Assembly (NCBI RefSeq): GCF_963678845.1
Contig: NZ_OY787466.1
Location: 620,001 to 684,000 of the forward strand
Source of the DNA: an uncultured Bacteroides sp.
GTDB lineage: Bacteria > Bacteroidota > Bacteroidia > Bacteroidales > Bacteroidaceae
DNA: 64,000 nt
Reading direction: 5' to 3'
This document shows, piece by piece, positions 42,244-50,151 of the stretch. Every line of letters starts with the position of its first letter. Positions within the stretch are counted from its first letter, which is position 1. Position numbers and translations under genes: made by a program. Under the pieces are notes generated by a model that saw only the letters and a program-made list of their open reading frames with translations, made no database searches and had not been told where the DNA came from.

Positions 42244-43253
42244 ATATTATTTTTGTTAGAGACTGAATTGTTTTTATTTCCCACCTTCATAAGCATCATG
42301 CCTATACCAATCCATATAAGTTCTCTTATTCTGATTATCAGTCCGGTATAAATGCCAAAAGCTCCTGTCAAGGCCAATCCACCTGTTGCAAGAGCAAATC
42401 CTCCTTCTCTTACGCCAAGTTGCATTGGTAAGAAGAAAAAAAGATTGGATAAGAGACTGGTAAAGGCCATTATAAGAATACATTCCAGGAAATTAACATC
42501 TGGTGTGAGAATTCTCAGAATGAGAAAAACTTCCAGGCATCCTATTATTCTGGTCGTAAATTCCAGACATAACGAGGCATAAAAGGTTTTCTTTCTTTGT
42601 TTGTGCAATTCTGCAATTTGACTATCAATTAGTTCCAGAGTTTCTTTTTTCTCTTCAGCAAAACGGACTGCCCATTTTTTCAAAAAAGGTATTTTTGTGC
42701 ATAAGCGAAGCGCCTTTACTGCCATTCCGTTTTTATATCCTCTGGAGAATAAATATATAAAGAACAGACAAAAGGTTCCTGCAAGGGTCAATATTATTCC
42801 TGTTCCCAAGTTTACGGGATATAATAAAATAAAAAGAAATATGGAGGAAAGCCAAAAACAAAAATGCGCAAAAATATGCATCATTATATATAGGATAACT
42901 GAGGATGTGGCTTTGCTTACTCCTACATATGGCGTTAGTTCCATAACACGATAAGGCTCACCACCCATGAAGCCAAATGGGGTGGCATAATTAAGTGCAA
43001 ATCCTGTGATTGTGAACTTATATACTTTTAGAAAAGGAACATGATTTTTTTCGTTGTCGTGAATAATCATATACCACGATAATGCATTTATCAGGTAGAT
43101 AAACACCCATAAAAGAACAACTATTGGAAACAGAAATCCGGCTCTTTTTAAGTTATTAAGAAGTTCATCATACTTCATATCAAAAGTAAAGAGCATGATA
43201 ATAATGGCTATGACTCCGATTAAGAGGAATATGTTACGATAGCTGTTTTTCAC
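42240..43253 (-). CDS. LPG-synthase-TM/flippase-like integral membrane protein
   Basis: A 337-residue membrane protein with about eight helices, of the lysylphosphatidylglycerol synthase TM (UPF0104) family. Marks are GFALNYATPFGFMGGEPYRVMEL near residue 90 and MQLGVREGGFALATGGL near residue 280, both conserved loops. Proteins with only this domain are thought to act as lipid flippases. It starts 12 bp after the phosphatidyltransferase gene and overlaps the HAD gene by 4 bp. A role in moving inositol lipids or their precursors across the membrane is inferred from the operon. Confidence 0.85.
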   Translation of the reverse strand: MKNSYRNIFLLIGVIAIIIMLFTFDMKYDELLNNLKRAGFLFPIVVLLWVFIYLINALSWYMIIHDNEKNHVPFLKVYKFTITGFALNYATPFGFMGGEPYRVMELTPYVGVSKATSSVILYIMMHIFAHFCFWLSSIFLFILLYPVNLGTGIILTLAGTFCLFFIYLFSRGYKNGMAVKALRLCTKIPFLKKWAVRFAEEKKETLELIDSQIAELHKQRKKTFYASLCLEFTTRIIGCLEVFLILRILTPDVNFLECILIMAFTSLLSNLFFFLPMQLGVREGGFALATGGLALTGAFGIYTGLIIRIRELIWIGIGMMLMKVGNKNNSVSNKNNI

Positions 43254-43265
43254 GATGGTAAATGG

Positions 43266-44177
43266 TTATGATAATTGCTGATATAACTTCTTACAAAATG
43301 ACTCGTGACGCATAATCATGTATATAAGTAGGATATTAAGTACTGTTATTTCGAATACAAAGTAAATCCACGGTTCGTTAATGAGAAGACCAATAAATAA
43401 TACTATTACACGTGTATTGAATGACAATATATTCGTGTATTTCATTAACGGTTTGCTTAGAACACGAAACTCGTCTTTTAAATCTTGTGGAATATTGTCT
43501 CCGTATTTCTCTTTCGTTGCTTTGAAGAATAACTGAAATTTAGGTGTCAGCTTTTCCTGAGATGCAGTGTAGTCTTTATAGAAAAAAATAAAGAGCTTTC
43601 TAATAAAATCATTCTTCCATAACAGTGATTTGTATAATTCTTTTTGTTGAAGGGAATTATCGAGCTCACTTCCTGCTTTCCCTTTTAGGAAAAAGAGATG
43701 AATGTTCCGGTAATAATCGGCCATGGCGGCTTGTTTACTATGGCAGAATCCGGTAATTGCAGCCAATATCCATATCCATATTCCCCATCCTTCCGGATAA
43801 AGACGTAGACAGATGCTCGCATAAATTGTGATAAACCAGAAATCGCCGCTTGTTCCATCAAGAAGACGCCCTAATTCAGACTTTTGTCCGGTGAGACGAG
43901 CCAGCTGTCCGTCAGCGCTATCATAAGAATTTGCCCATATTAACATGAACATGCCACATAGGGTCATTGTTATATCGTTATAATAAAATAGAACACCCGC
44001 TGCTACTCCAAGAAAGATACTTGCAATTGTAACTGAATTAGGAGTAATATCTAATTTATTAAAAAATAATGCCCAGCGATAACCTATCGGACGGTAAAAG
44101 TGAATATCGATAAATTCTTCTGTGTCCAGAGATTTCAATGACGCCTCCAGATTTTTTTTTCTATTCTCTTTTTCCAT
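43266..44177 (-). CDS. CDP-alcohol phosphatidyltransferase, candidate phosphatidylinositol-phosphate synthase
   Basis: A 303-residue membrane enzyme of the CDP-alcohol phosphatidyltransferase family, about six helices. The catalytic motif has Asp86, Asp89-Gly90, Ala93-Arg94, Gly103, Asp107 and a last Asp at 112. The last interval is D-x4-D rather than the canonical D-x3-D. With CDP-diacylglycerol and inositol 3-phosphate it would form phosphatidylinositol phosphate, later dephosphorylated by the HAD protein. It has a long soluble insert about 160-245 (including SQEKLTPKFQLFFKATKEKYG) not common in short family members. It overlaps the nucleotidyltransferase/ATP-grasp gene by 17 bp. Confidence 0.9.
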   Translation of the reverse strand: MEKENRKKNLEASLKSLDTEEFIDIHFYRPIGYRWALFFNKLDITPNSVTIASIFLGVAAGVLFYYNDITMTLCGMFMLIWANSYDSADGQLARLTGQKSELGRLLDGTSGDFWFITIYASICLRLYPEGWGIWIWILAAITGFCHSKQAAMADYYRNIHLFFLKGKAGSELDNSLQQKELYKSLLWKNDFIRKLFIFFYKDYTASQEKLTPKFQLFFKATKEKYGDNIPQDLKDEFRVLSKPLMKYTNILSFNTRVIVLFIGLLINEPWIYFVFEITVLNILLIYMIMRHESFCKKLYQQLS

Positions 44178-45711
44178 CCTTCATTTTATTTACAATTAAT
44201 GAGGCAATAGCTTCTGCTGCCTGATCAGAGCATGGACTAAAACTAGGCCAGTCATTGAAATCTATAATTCTAATTTCTCCGGTAGGGGAGATGATACAAT
44301 CTCCGCCGAAAATAGAAAGTCCCATTTTCTCAGAGGCTTTCTTGCAATATGCTTTCAGCTTTTCTTCTGAGAATGAGTAGCCTTTTGCTTCTCCGTTGAT
44401 TGCTTCCAAACCAAATTTGCTGTTTACAGTAGGGGAGGGATAGTACCAATAAAAGAAATTATTATCGGACACACCATAAAACTTGATTAAGTCTCCTTCC
44501 AAATGTTCATTTACCACTGCAAGTTTGATGCCTCTGGTGGCAAAGCTCTGTAGTACAGAAGATGCTTCTTGTTCTGTTTGTACAAAACTAACATCTTCTT
44601 TCACTTGTGCGTGGCCGTCTCCTCGTTTAATCCAATATGGGTAATCCGGAGTTTCTTGCTCATCGACTGCCTTCTCAGTGTTGAGGACCATACTAATAGG
44701 AGAAGGGATTTTAGCAGAAATTAATTGATTAGTCATCTCTAAACGTCCTGTATTTCGGATGCTTTTAGGAGAATTAATTATCAGTGCATTTTCTTCTTCT
44801 AATATATCGAGAATATCTAGAGCCATACCACTTCGTGCCATTGAAAACACAACTGGCGCAAACATAGGCTGATCTATAAAATGTCTCTCTGTGTATGTAC
44901 GCACCCGAAAGCCTTTCTTCTCCAGATTTTCTTTCACTTTGTTGAAAATGAGTGCATCACTTCCTGCTTTGTTTGGAGAAAATCTATTTCCCCGGTCAAT
45001 GCCTACAATAGGAAAAGGTTCTTTCAGAAAAGCTTCTGCTTTTGCAATATCATCTGCATGGTCCACGTCCAATATTTTTCTAAAGGGATAAGCTTTCAAC
45101 TTTTTTCCTTCTTCCACTAATGCCCTTTGATACTGGCGCATTCTGGTCATTCCATTATCCATACAATGCTGTAAGGTGTCCAAACAAGAAGGTGATAAGC
45201 AATAAATTCCTCCCGAGATGTAATTGCATTCCGGAGTTTTAGCATCAGAATAACCAGTTATATCAAGAGAATCGTTTGCAGCAATATATAAAGGCGATTC
45301 ATCATCCACAAAATCTGTTACCGCCATAAACCCATCATCTTCAGATACTTTGAAATTTTCTATATAAGCAGTGAACTCTGCTTCATCAAAAATAGTGTCT
45401 ACTGTGGTAAGGCAAAATTTATCACCTTTGAGCAATGGCATTAGTTCATAAAAACTGTGCATAGACCCGGGGGTGCTTTTAATTACCACCTCGAGAGGGT
45501 ATTTTTTCTGCAGTTCTACCAAGTGCTCTTTGGTTTGCGTATTTTCGTTGTTGATTATAACAGCAATGGAAGTAGCGTCGTTCTTCATAAAAATATCTAT
45601 GAGACGGTCAATCATTGCTATGCCGTTAAGAGGAACCAGAGGCTTAGGCTGTTTTATGCCTTCTTTTGCCAGTCGGGAACCTTCTCCGGCAGAGATTATA
45701 GCAAATTTCAT
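44161..45711 (-). CDS. Nucleotidyltransferase-ATP-grasp fusion of the inositol-lipid operon
   Basis: A 516-residue two-domain cytoplasmic protein. Residues 1-235 are a GT-A type sugar-phosphate nucleotidyltransferase: ISAGEGSRLAKEG and QPKPLVPLNG form the signature, and TTVDTIFDEAEF contains the metal Asp. Residues 236-516 look like an ATP-grasp ligase/kinase of RimK/ITPK type: YWIKRGDGH, EGDLIKFYGV and the closing EIRIIDFNDWPSFSP with metal-binding Asp and Asn. In some organisms an inositol-1-phosphate cytidylyltransferase makes CDP-inositol, and eukaryotic inositol phosphate kinases (ITPK) are ATP-grasp enzymes. A fused enzyme here could activate and then modify inositol phosphate. That is inference. 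It overlaps the phosphatidyltransferase gene by 17 bp. Confidence 0.82.
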   Translation of the reverse strand: MKFAIISAGEGSRLAKEGIKQPKPLVPLNGIAMIDRLIDIFMKNDATSIAVIINNENTQTKEHLVELQKKYPLEVVIKSTPGSMHSFYELMPLLKGDKFCLTTVDTIFDEAEFTAYIENFKVSEDDGFMAVTDFVDDESPLYIAANDSLDITGYSDAKTPECNYISGGIYCLSPSCLDTLQHCMDNGMTRMRQYQRALVEEGKKLKAYPFRKILDVDHADDIAKAEAFLKEPFPIVGIDRGNRFSPNKAGSDALIFNKVKENLEKKGFRVRTYTERHFIDQPMFAPVVFSMARSGMALDILDILEEENALIINSPKSIRNTGRLEMTNQLISAKIPSPISMVLNTEKAVDEQETPDYPYWIKRGDGHAQVKEDVSFVQTEQEASSVLQSFATRGIKLAVVNEHLEGDLIKFYGVSDNNFFYWYYPSPTVNSKFGLEAINGEAKGYSFSEEKLKAYCKKASEKMGLSIFGGDCIISPTGEIRIIDFNDWPSFSPCSDQAAEAIASLIVNKMKDGKRE

Positions 45712-45727
45712 AAGTTGTTTTTAATCT

Positions 45728-46828
45728 TTAAATTTCATCATCAATTGAGTCGAGTTTCAGCTTGTCGCTGTCATCACGTTTCTCATAATATTGTTTGCGA
45801 AGTGGATTTACGCGTATTTCTTTTTCAAAACGGCGGTTGCGGAATACATCTATTGCCACATAAACAGCTTGGCGGAAAGAATCTTCAGATGCCAATCCTT
45901 GTCCGGCGATGTCGTAAGCTGTGCCATGAGCCGGTGAAGTGCGGATTACCGGTAGACCGGCAGTATAATTTACTCCTTCATCCATTGCTATACTTTTAAA
46001 TGGAGCCAGTCCTTGATCATGATACATGGCCAGTACTCCATCGAAATGAACGAAGCTACCTGCACCCATAAATCCGTCGGCAGGATAAGGCCCAAAACAT
46101 TGAATACCTTTTTCTGTCATCTCTTTTATGGCCGGTATAATAATTTCTTCTTCCTCTTTACCAATCAGCCCATTGTCTCCGGCATGAGGATTAAGAGCCA
46201 GTACTGCGATGCGTGGACTATCTATTTTGAAATCCTGTTTTAAGGATTTGTTGAATATTTCCAGTTTCTCTATAATCTTTTCCTTGGTGACGGACTTTGC
46301 TATGTCTGCTACCGGAATGTGTCCGGTAACCAAAGCCACACGGAAATCATCTTTCATCAGAATCATTAGCGATTTATTGCCTTCGCCTAATTTTTCTTCC
46401 AGATATTCGGTGTGTCCCGGGAAATAAAAATCTTTGGACTGAATGGTGTGTTTGTTTATCGGTGCAGTGACAATGACGTCAATCAATCCCGATTTATATT
46501 CTTCAATAGCTCTTTCCAAAGCTTCATAAGCGGCCTTTCCTGCTTCTGGCGTTGGCTTGGTAAATTCTACTTTTATTTCATCGTCAGTGCAATTTACTAC
46601 ACTCAGTTTATTGTGTGGCGCTTCTGCTGCGGAATTGATGATACTGAAGTTTGTAGGTAAATCCAATGCTTTCCGGTGGTAAGCTGCTACTTTAGGTGAA
46701 CCGTAAATAATTGGAGTGCAAAGTTCCAGCATTACAGGGTCAGAAAATGTTTTTAAAATCACTTCGTAACCCACACCGTTGATATCCCCTTGGGTAATAC
46801 CAATCCGTATTCTATTGTTATCTTCCAT
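45728..46828 (-). CDS. pdxA: 4-hydroxythreonine-4-phosphate dehydrogenase PdxA
   Basis: A 366-residue NAD-dependent metal enzyme of DXP-dependent pyridoxal phosphate synthesis. It has RIGITQGDINGVGYEVILKTF at the N-terminus, TAPINKHTIQSK, FPGHTEYLEEKLG, ALNPHAGDNGLIGKEE and AMYHDQGLAPFKSIA with metal-binding histidines, then VIRTSPAHGTAYDIAGQG. Somewhat longer than E. coli PdxA (329), as in other Bacteroidetes. It starts the minus-strand series and ends 16 bp before the nucleotidyltransferase/ATP-grasp gene, so the inositol genes may be partly read from its promoter. Confidence 0.97.
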   Translation of the reverse strand: MEDNNRIRIGITQGDINGVGYEVILKTFSDPVMLELCTPIIYGSPKVAAYHRKALDLPTNFSIINSAAEAPHNKLSVVNCTDDEIKVEFTKPTPEAGKAAYEALERAIEEYKSGLIDVIVTAPINKHTIQSKDFYFPGHTEYLEEKLGEGNKSLMILMKDDFRVALVTGHIPVADIAKSVTKEKIIEKLEIFNKSLKQDFKIDSPRIAVLALNPHAGDNGLIGKEEEEIIIPAIKEMTEKGIQCFGPYPADGFMGAGSFVHFDGVLAMYHDQGLAPFKSIAMDEGVNYTAGLPVIRTSPAHGTAYDIAGQGLASEDSFRQAVYVAIDVFRNRRFEKEIRVNPLRKQYYEKRDDSDKLKLDSIDDEI

Positions 46829-46895
46829 TCTTTAATCTATGATATTAGTTTTAATCTAAAAATAAGGAACTAAGGTAAAGTTTTAATTTTAAATA

Positions 46896-47936
46896 TTAAA
46901 GTTTTTCACCATTTTTCTCTTGCTCTTTGGCTGTGGATAACATTCCGCATGCTGCAAAAATATCTTCTCCACGGGATGCGCGTATTGTGGTGAAAAGTCC
47001 ATGAGTAGTCAAGTAATCGCGGAACTTTACCATGGTATCAATGTCTGCGCCATCCAAATCAACATTAGGAATGGCGTGAAAGCGTATCAGGTTTACCCGG
47101 CAATCTAATCCTCTTAATAGTTTTACAAGTTCTTTTGCATAGATAAGTGAGTCATTTACCCCTTTAAAAACAATATATTCAAAGGATAACCTACGTTGCT
47201 TGCTGAAATCATAGTTGCGAAGCAAATCTACTATGTCTGTAATTGAGAAAGCCCTTTCTGCCGGCATTAGTTCAGCGCGCTGAATGGGAAGAGGCGAGTG
47301 AATGCTGATGGCTAAATGACAATTGCTTTCTTCCAGAAATCGTCTTAGTCCTTTTCTTATTCCTACAGATGATACTGTTATTCGTTTAGCGCTCCATTTG
47401 TAACCATAATCAGAAGTCATCACATCTAGTGCTTTCAGAACTTCATCTAAATTATCCAAAGGTTCTCCCATTCCCATCATAACGATATTGGTTAACTTTT
47501 CGCTTTCAGGAATAGAGTAAATCTGATTGATAATCTGATTGGCCGTTAGATTTCTAGAAAATCCTTGTTTACCTGTCATGCAAAACTTGCAATTCATTTT
47601 GCAGCCCACTTGGGAAGAAACGCAAAGAGTGGCCCTTTCATCATCAGGAATATATACTGCTTCAATGTAGTTATTTTCCGGAGTGCGGAAAAGGTATTTT
47701 ATTGTTCCGTCTATTGAACGCATAGCTTCGATAGGAGCACTGATGCCAATCTCATATTCTGCATTCAATTTCTCACGTTGTTTTAACGAAATGTTTGTCA
47801 TTTCGTCAATTGAGCTTACTTTCTTTTCGTATATCCAGGCTGCAATTTGTTTGGCAGTGAACTTAGGCATTCCCAGATTACGGGCTATGTCCTGAAGCTC
47901 ATTGAGTGTCATTCCTAAGAGTGGTTGTTTGCTCAT
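46896..47936 (-). CDS. rlmN: 23S rRNA (adenine-2503-C2) methyltransferase RlmN
   Basis: A 346-residue radical-SAM enzyme that methylates A2503 of 23S rRNA and A37 of some tRNAs. The Fe-S motif is C-x3-C-x2-C in SQVGCKMNCKFCMTG. MGMGEPLDNLDEVLKAL, RITVSSVGIRKGL and a C-terminal Cys in DIFAACGML (the methyl-carrying pair) are also present. Length is normal. A -7 element lies at 47964-47971. Downstream spacing of 67 bp to pdxA leaves co-transcription open. Confidence 0.97.
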   Translation of the reverse strand: MSKQPLLGMTLNELQDIARNLGMPKFTAKQIAAWIYEKKVSSIDEMTNISLKQREKLNAEYEIGISAPIEAMRSIDGTIKYLFRTPENNYIEAVYIPDDERATLCVSSQVGCKMNCKFCMTGKQGFSRNLTANQIINQIYSIPESEKLTNIVMMGMGEPLDNLDEVLKALDVMTSDYGYKWSAKRITVSSVGIRKGLRRFLEESNCHLAISIHSPLPIQRAELMPAERAFSITDIVDLLRNYDFSKQRRLSFEYIVFKGVNDSLIYAKELVKLLRGLDCRVNLIRFHAIPNVDLDGADIDTMVKFRDYLTTHGLFTTIRASRGEDIFAACGMLSTAKEQEKNGEKL

Positions 47937-47963
47937 GATGGTTGTTATCTTGTTTTATGGTTA

Positions 47964-47971
47964 CAAAGATA
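47964..47971 (-). promoter_or_regulatory. -7 element of rlmN
   Basis: Minus-strand TATCTTTG matches TAnnTTTG, 27 bp before the start codon; no clear -33 box. Confidence 0.45.
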
Positions 47972-48106
47972 ATGCAAATTATACTTTATTGTATTCTTTT
48001 GAACTGTCCTTTAGGATATTAATGTTTTAAAAATACATTTTCAAGGTAAGTTTAAGAGTTGCATATTTGAAGTTGTGGAGCTAAATGTGTAAATTTATTC
48101 CGTGGT

Positions 48107-48162
48107 GGTGACAAATTCTGGTAAATACTTCTTTTATATGTCCCGGTATAAAATTTGTCACC
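48107..48162. repeat. 11-bp perfect inverted repeat
   Basis: GGTGACAAATT (48107-48117) and AATTTGTCACC (48152-48162) are exact reverse complements separated by 34 bp. A C-rich patch follows. Function unknown; an operator or remnant recombination site are possibilities. Confidence 0.5.
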
Positions 48163-48364
48163 CCCGCTATCAAAGGGTTTCAGAGGGTACCCCCTTGTTA
48201 CCCCCTCAATTTATTCTATTATAATTCTATTTTTTTGAGTAAGTCTCTGTTCAAAATAGAAAAGCTCCTTAACTGATTGTATATCTTTGTGTTAAATTTG
48301 TAAATTACTTGATTATTTTCTAAAATGGCGATAAACAGAATGTTTAAAATACGCAATTTTTTTT

Positions 48365-48437
48365 ATTCATCAATGTTTTTTATTTATTAGTCAATGGATT
48401 AAAATCATTAGCCAATAAATAAAAACCATTGGCCAAT
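48365..48437. repeat. Four decamers (ATTnnYCAAT) at exact 21-bp pitch
   Basis: ATTCATCAAT at 48365, ATTAGTCAAT at 48386, ATTAGCCAAT at 48407 and ATTGGCCAAT at 48428; a faint fifth (ATTAAACAAA) at 48449. The pitch is exactly 21 bp, two helical turns. The array ends 19 bp before the tRNA terminator hairpin begins, on the 3' side of the tRNA genes. Confidence 0.8.
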
Positions 48438-48455
48438 AAATTTTAGTCATTAAAC

Positions 48456-48490
48456 AAAAAAGAGAACCTAAAATTTAGATTCTCTTTTTT
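48456..48490 (-). terminator. Terminator of the tRNA-Tyr/tRNA-Gly unit
   Basis: Arms 48456-48472 and 48474-48490 (AAAAAAGAGAA with TTCTCTTTTTT) pair with one mismatch. The T run on the minus strand follows the tRNA-Gly 3' end directly. Confidence 0.8.
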
Positions 48491-48493
48491 TGA

Positions 48494-48569
48494 TGGAGCG
48501 GAAGACGGGACTCAAACCCGCGACCCTCAGCTTGGAAGGCTAATGCTCTATCAACTGAGCTACTTCCGC
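48494..48569 (-). tRNA. tRNA-Gly (anticodon TCC)
   Basis: Read on the minus strand the 76-nt gene begins GCGGAAG at 48569 and ends CTTCCGC-T-CCA, with the CCA encoded. The D arm (AGCTCAGTTGATAGAGC), anticodon loop CTTCCAA (anticodon TCC) and T arm (GCGGGTTTGAGTCCCGT) are complete. The acceptor stem is fully paired. Confidence 0.96.
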
Positions 48570-48582
48570 ATTAGAAATTTTG

Positions 48583-48665
48583 TGGGCAAAGAAGGATTCG
48601 AACCTCCGAAGTCGAAAGACAGCAGATTTACAGTCTGCCCCATTTGGCCACTCTGGAATTTGCCC
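48583..48665 (-). tRNA. tRNA-Tyr (anticodon GTA)
   Basis: On the minus strand an 83-nt gene starting GGGCAAA at 48665 and ending TTTGCCC plus discriminator A; the acceptor stem is fully paired and CCA is not encoded. The anticodon loop is CTGTAAA (GTA). A long variable arm (CTGTCTTTCGACTTCGG region) marks a class II tRNA, as expected for bacterial Tyr. It lies 13 bp upstream of tRNA-Gly. Confidence 0.96.
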
Positions 48666-48684
48666 CTTATTTCCTATTGCGGTG

Positions 48685-48715
48685 CAAAGATACAACTATT
48701 TATTTAAACTCCAAA
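48685..48715 (-). promoter_or_regulatory. Consensus Bacteroides promoter of the tRNA pair, inside the end of ribH
   Basis: On the minus strand TTTG (48712-48715), exactly 19 bp, then TATCTTTG (48685-48692): a full match to the Bacteroides housekeeping consensus. The tRNA-Tyr 5' end follows 19 bp later. The -33 box and most of the spacer lie within the last codons of ribH. Confidence 0.85.
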
Positions 48716-49190
48716 TAAAATCGATCATTTTTATTGCTGTAATTGCGCATTCATCGCCTTTATTACCTAATTTACCACCACTACGATCTTCTGCCTGCTC
48801 CATTGTATTGGTAGTAATCAGGCCGTAAATAACTGGTATATCGCCTGTTACATTTAATTGTGTAGCACCTTGAGTTACTCCCATACAAACATAATCAAAA
48901 TGTGGAGTTTCACCTTTAATTACGCATCCTAAAATGATAACTGCATCAACATCGCAGTTTTCTATCATTTGATTTGCACCAAAAGTTAGTTCAAAGCTAC
49001 CAGGAACACATCTTACTATTATCTGTTCTTTTTTAGCTCCATGCTTCATTAATGTATTTACAGCTCCATCAAGAAGAGCGCCTGTAATCTTGCTGTTCCA
49101 TTCGGAAACAACAATCCCGAATCTCATAGATTCTGCATTTGGTACTGAATTAAAATCGTACTCAGATAGATTGTGATAAGCTGTTGCCAT
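48696..49190 (-). CDS. ribH: 6,7-dimethyl-8-ribityllumazine synthase
   Basis: A 164-residue riboflavin-pathway enzyme that joins the ribityl uracil and dihydroxybutanone phosphate. Marks are MRFGIVVSEWNSKITGALLDGAV, VRCVPGSFELTFGA, DAVIILGCVIKGETPHFDYVC and the His of that last motif, then VIYGLITTNTMEQAEDRSGG. Length is typical (about 155-165). It is separated from the upstream TPR gene by a terminator hairpin, so it has its own transcription start. Its 3' end carries the tRNA promoter. Confidence 0.96.
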   Translation of the reverse strand: MATAYHNLSEYDFNSVPNAESMRFGIVVSEWNSKITGALLDGAVNTLMKHGAKKEQIIVRCVPGSFELTFGANQMIENCDVDAVIILGCVIKGETPHFDYVCMGVTQGATQLNVTGDIPVIYGLITTNTMEQAEDRSGGKLGNKGDECAITAIKMIDFIWSLNK

Positions 49191-49222
49191 ATTATTTCTT
49201 GTTTAATTCTTTATTTTAAAAA

Positions 49223-49257
49223 AAAGTAGAGACGTTGCCACGCAACGCCTCTACTTT
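49223..49257 (-). terminator. Terminator of the TPR gene, GTTGC hairpin type
   Basis: AAAGTAGAGACGTTGC (49223-49238) pairs with GCAACGCCTCTACTTT (49242-49257) around a 3-nt loop with one mismatch. The GACGTTGC/GCAACG hairpin type is, from memory, widespread between Bacteroidetes genes. Confidence 0.8.
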
Positions 49258-49275
49258 ATATATAATATATAGTTC

Positions 49276-49959
49276 TTATTTCTTTAAAGCTGTAGCTCTT
49301 TCAATATACTTATCAATATCCATAGCCTGATAAGAGTTGAAATACTTGTCTTTAATAGTAGTATAGGCTACAATAGCATCTGGATATTTACCTTGTTGTT
49401 CCATAATTAAACCAGCCTGCAATAAATAAATTGGGCTCAAAGTATTGTTATCTGCTTTTTTAGCAGCATCCTGTAAAGTTGTAACAGCTTTGTCTAATTG
49501 GTTTAACTGTGCATAGCAGTTACCTAAAGCTCCAAGGATTGCAGGAGAAACCATTTGATCGTCACCGTCAAAATCGCTTAAAAACTTTTGTGCTTCATTA
49601 TATTTTCCTAATTGTGCATAGCAGATACCAGCATAAGCCTTAGCCAGATTTGCAGTTTTTGTTCCGCTGAATTCGTTAGCAACTTTGATAAATCCTTTGT
49701 AACTAGCATTGTCACCATTAAGTGCTACCTCATAAGCATCTTGTCCAAAATACTCTTCTCCTTTAAATATAGCAATCTCTGCTTTTTCTTCACGAGGAGC
49801 TAAATAAAGATACTTGTAGGCAAAGAAAGCAGCAATAATAATAATAACCGCAACGATACCTCCGATAATGCCTTTTCTGTTTTTAATTAAGTACGCTTCA
49901 GAGAGGCTGAGTGCGTCTTCCACGTTTAATTTCTGTTCTTTTTTGTCTTGTTCTGCCAT
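49276..49959 (-). CDS. Membrane-anchored tetratricopeptide-repeat protein
   Basis: A 227-residue protein with one N-terminal membrane helix (about residues 33-52, GIIGGIVAVIIIIAAFFAY) and an outer part of TPR-like repeats: AYAGICYAQLGKYNEAQKFLSDF, AILGALGNCYAQLNQLDKAVTTLQDAA and LLQAGLIMEQQGKYPDAIVAYTTI. The layout (short cytoplasmic tail, one helix, periplasmic TPRs) is like YfgM, a Sec-associated periplasmic helper; whether the function is the same is unknown. Divergent from recF. Confidence 0.85.
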   Translation of the reverse strand: MAEQDKKEQKLNVEDALSLSEAYLIKNRKGIIGGIVAVIIIIAAFFAYKYLYLAPREEKAEIAIFKGEEYFGQDAYEVALNGDNASYKGFIKVANEFSGTKTANLAKAYAGICYAQLGKYNEAQKFLSDFDGDDQMVSPAILGALGNCYAQLNQLDKAVTTLQDAAKKADNNTLSPIYLLQAGLIMEQQGKYPDAIVAYTTIKDKYFNSYQAMDIDKYIERATALKK

Positions 49960-50117
49960 TTTATTATGATTCTTTATTATTAACGATTAAACTTAATTTG
50001 GTGAGCAAAAGTAGTTTTTTTATATTTATAAATAAAATTTATAGGCATATTTTTTCTTTTCTCTTTTTAAAAATATCTCCTTTATTTTGTTTTTGCTGTT
50101 AATACAGAATTTATTTC

Positions 50118-50125
50118 TAATTTTG
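50118..50125 (+). promoter_or_regulatory. -7 element of recF
   Basis: TAATTTTG matches TAnnTTTG, 26 bp before the ATG. A TTTG at 50092-50095 is 22 bp upstream, slightly longer than the usual spacer. Confidence 0.5.
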
Positions 50126-50151
50126 CATTTCTAAATAGAAAGATCACCTGC

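Larger units (their letters stand above)
47937..48493. other. Spacer between rlmN and tRNA-Gly
   Basis: About 560 bp with no gene seen. It contains the rlmN -7 element, an 11-bp inverted repeat (48107-48162), a C-rich patch (48160-48207, ending ACCCCCTC), the 21-bp-pitch decamer array (48365-48437) and the tRNA terminator. Confidence 0.5.

Noticed and set aside
45457..45999. 180-residue + strand frame opposite the nucleotidyltransferase/pdxA region
   Set aside because: It is antisense to two well supported genes and shows no family features.
48456..48569. tRNA-Gly 3' end as an attachment site of an integrated element
   Set aside because: There is no integrase gene and no direct repeat of the tRNA 3' end in the window.
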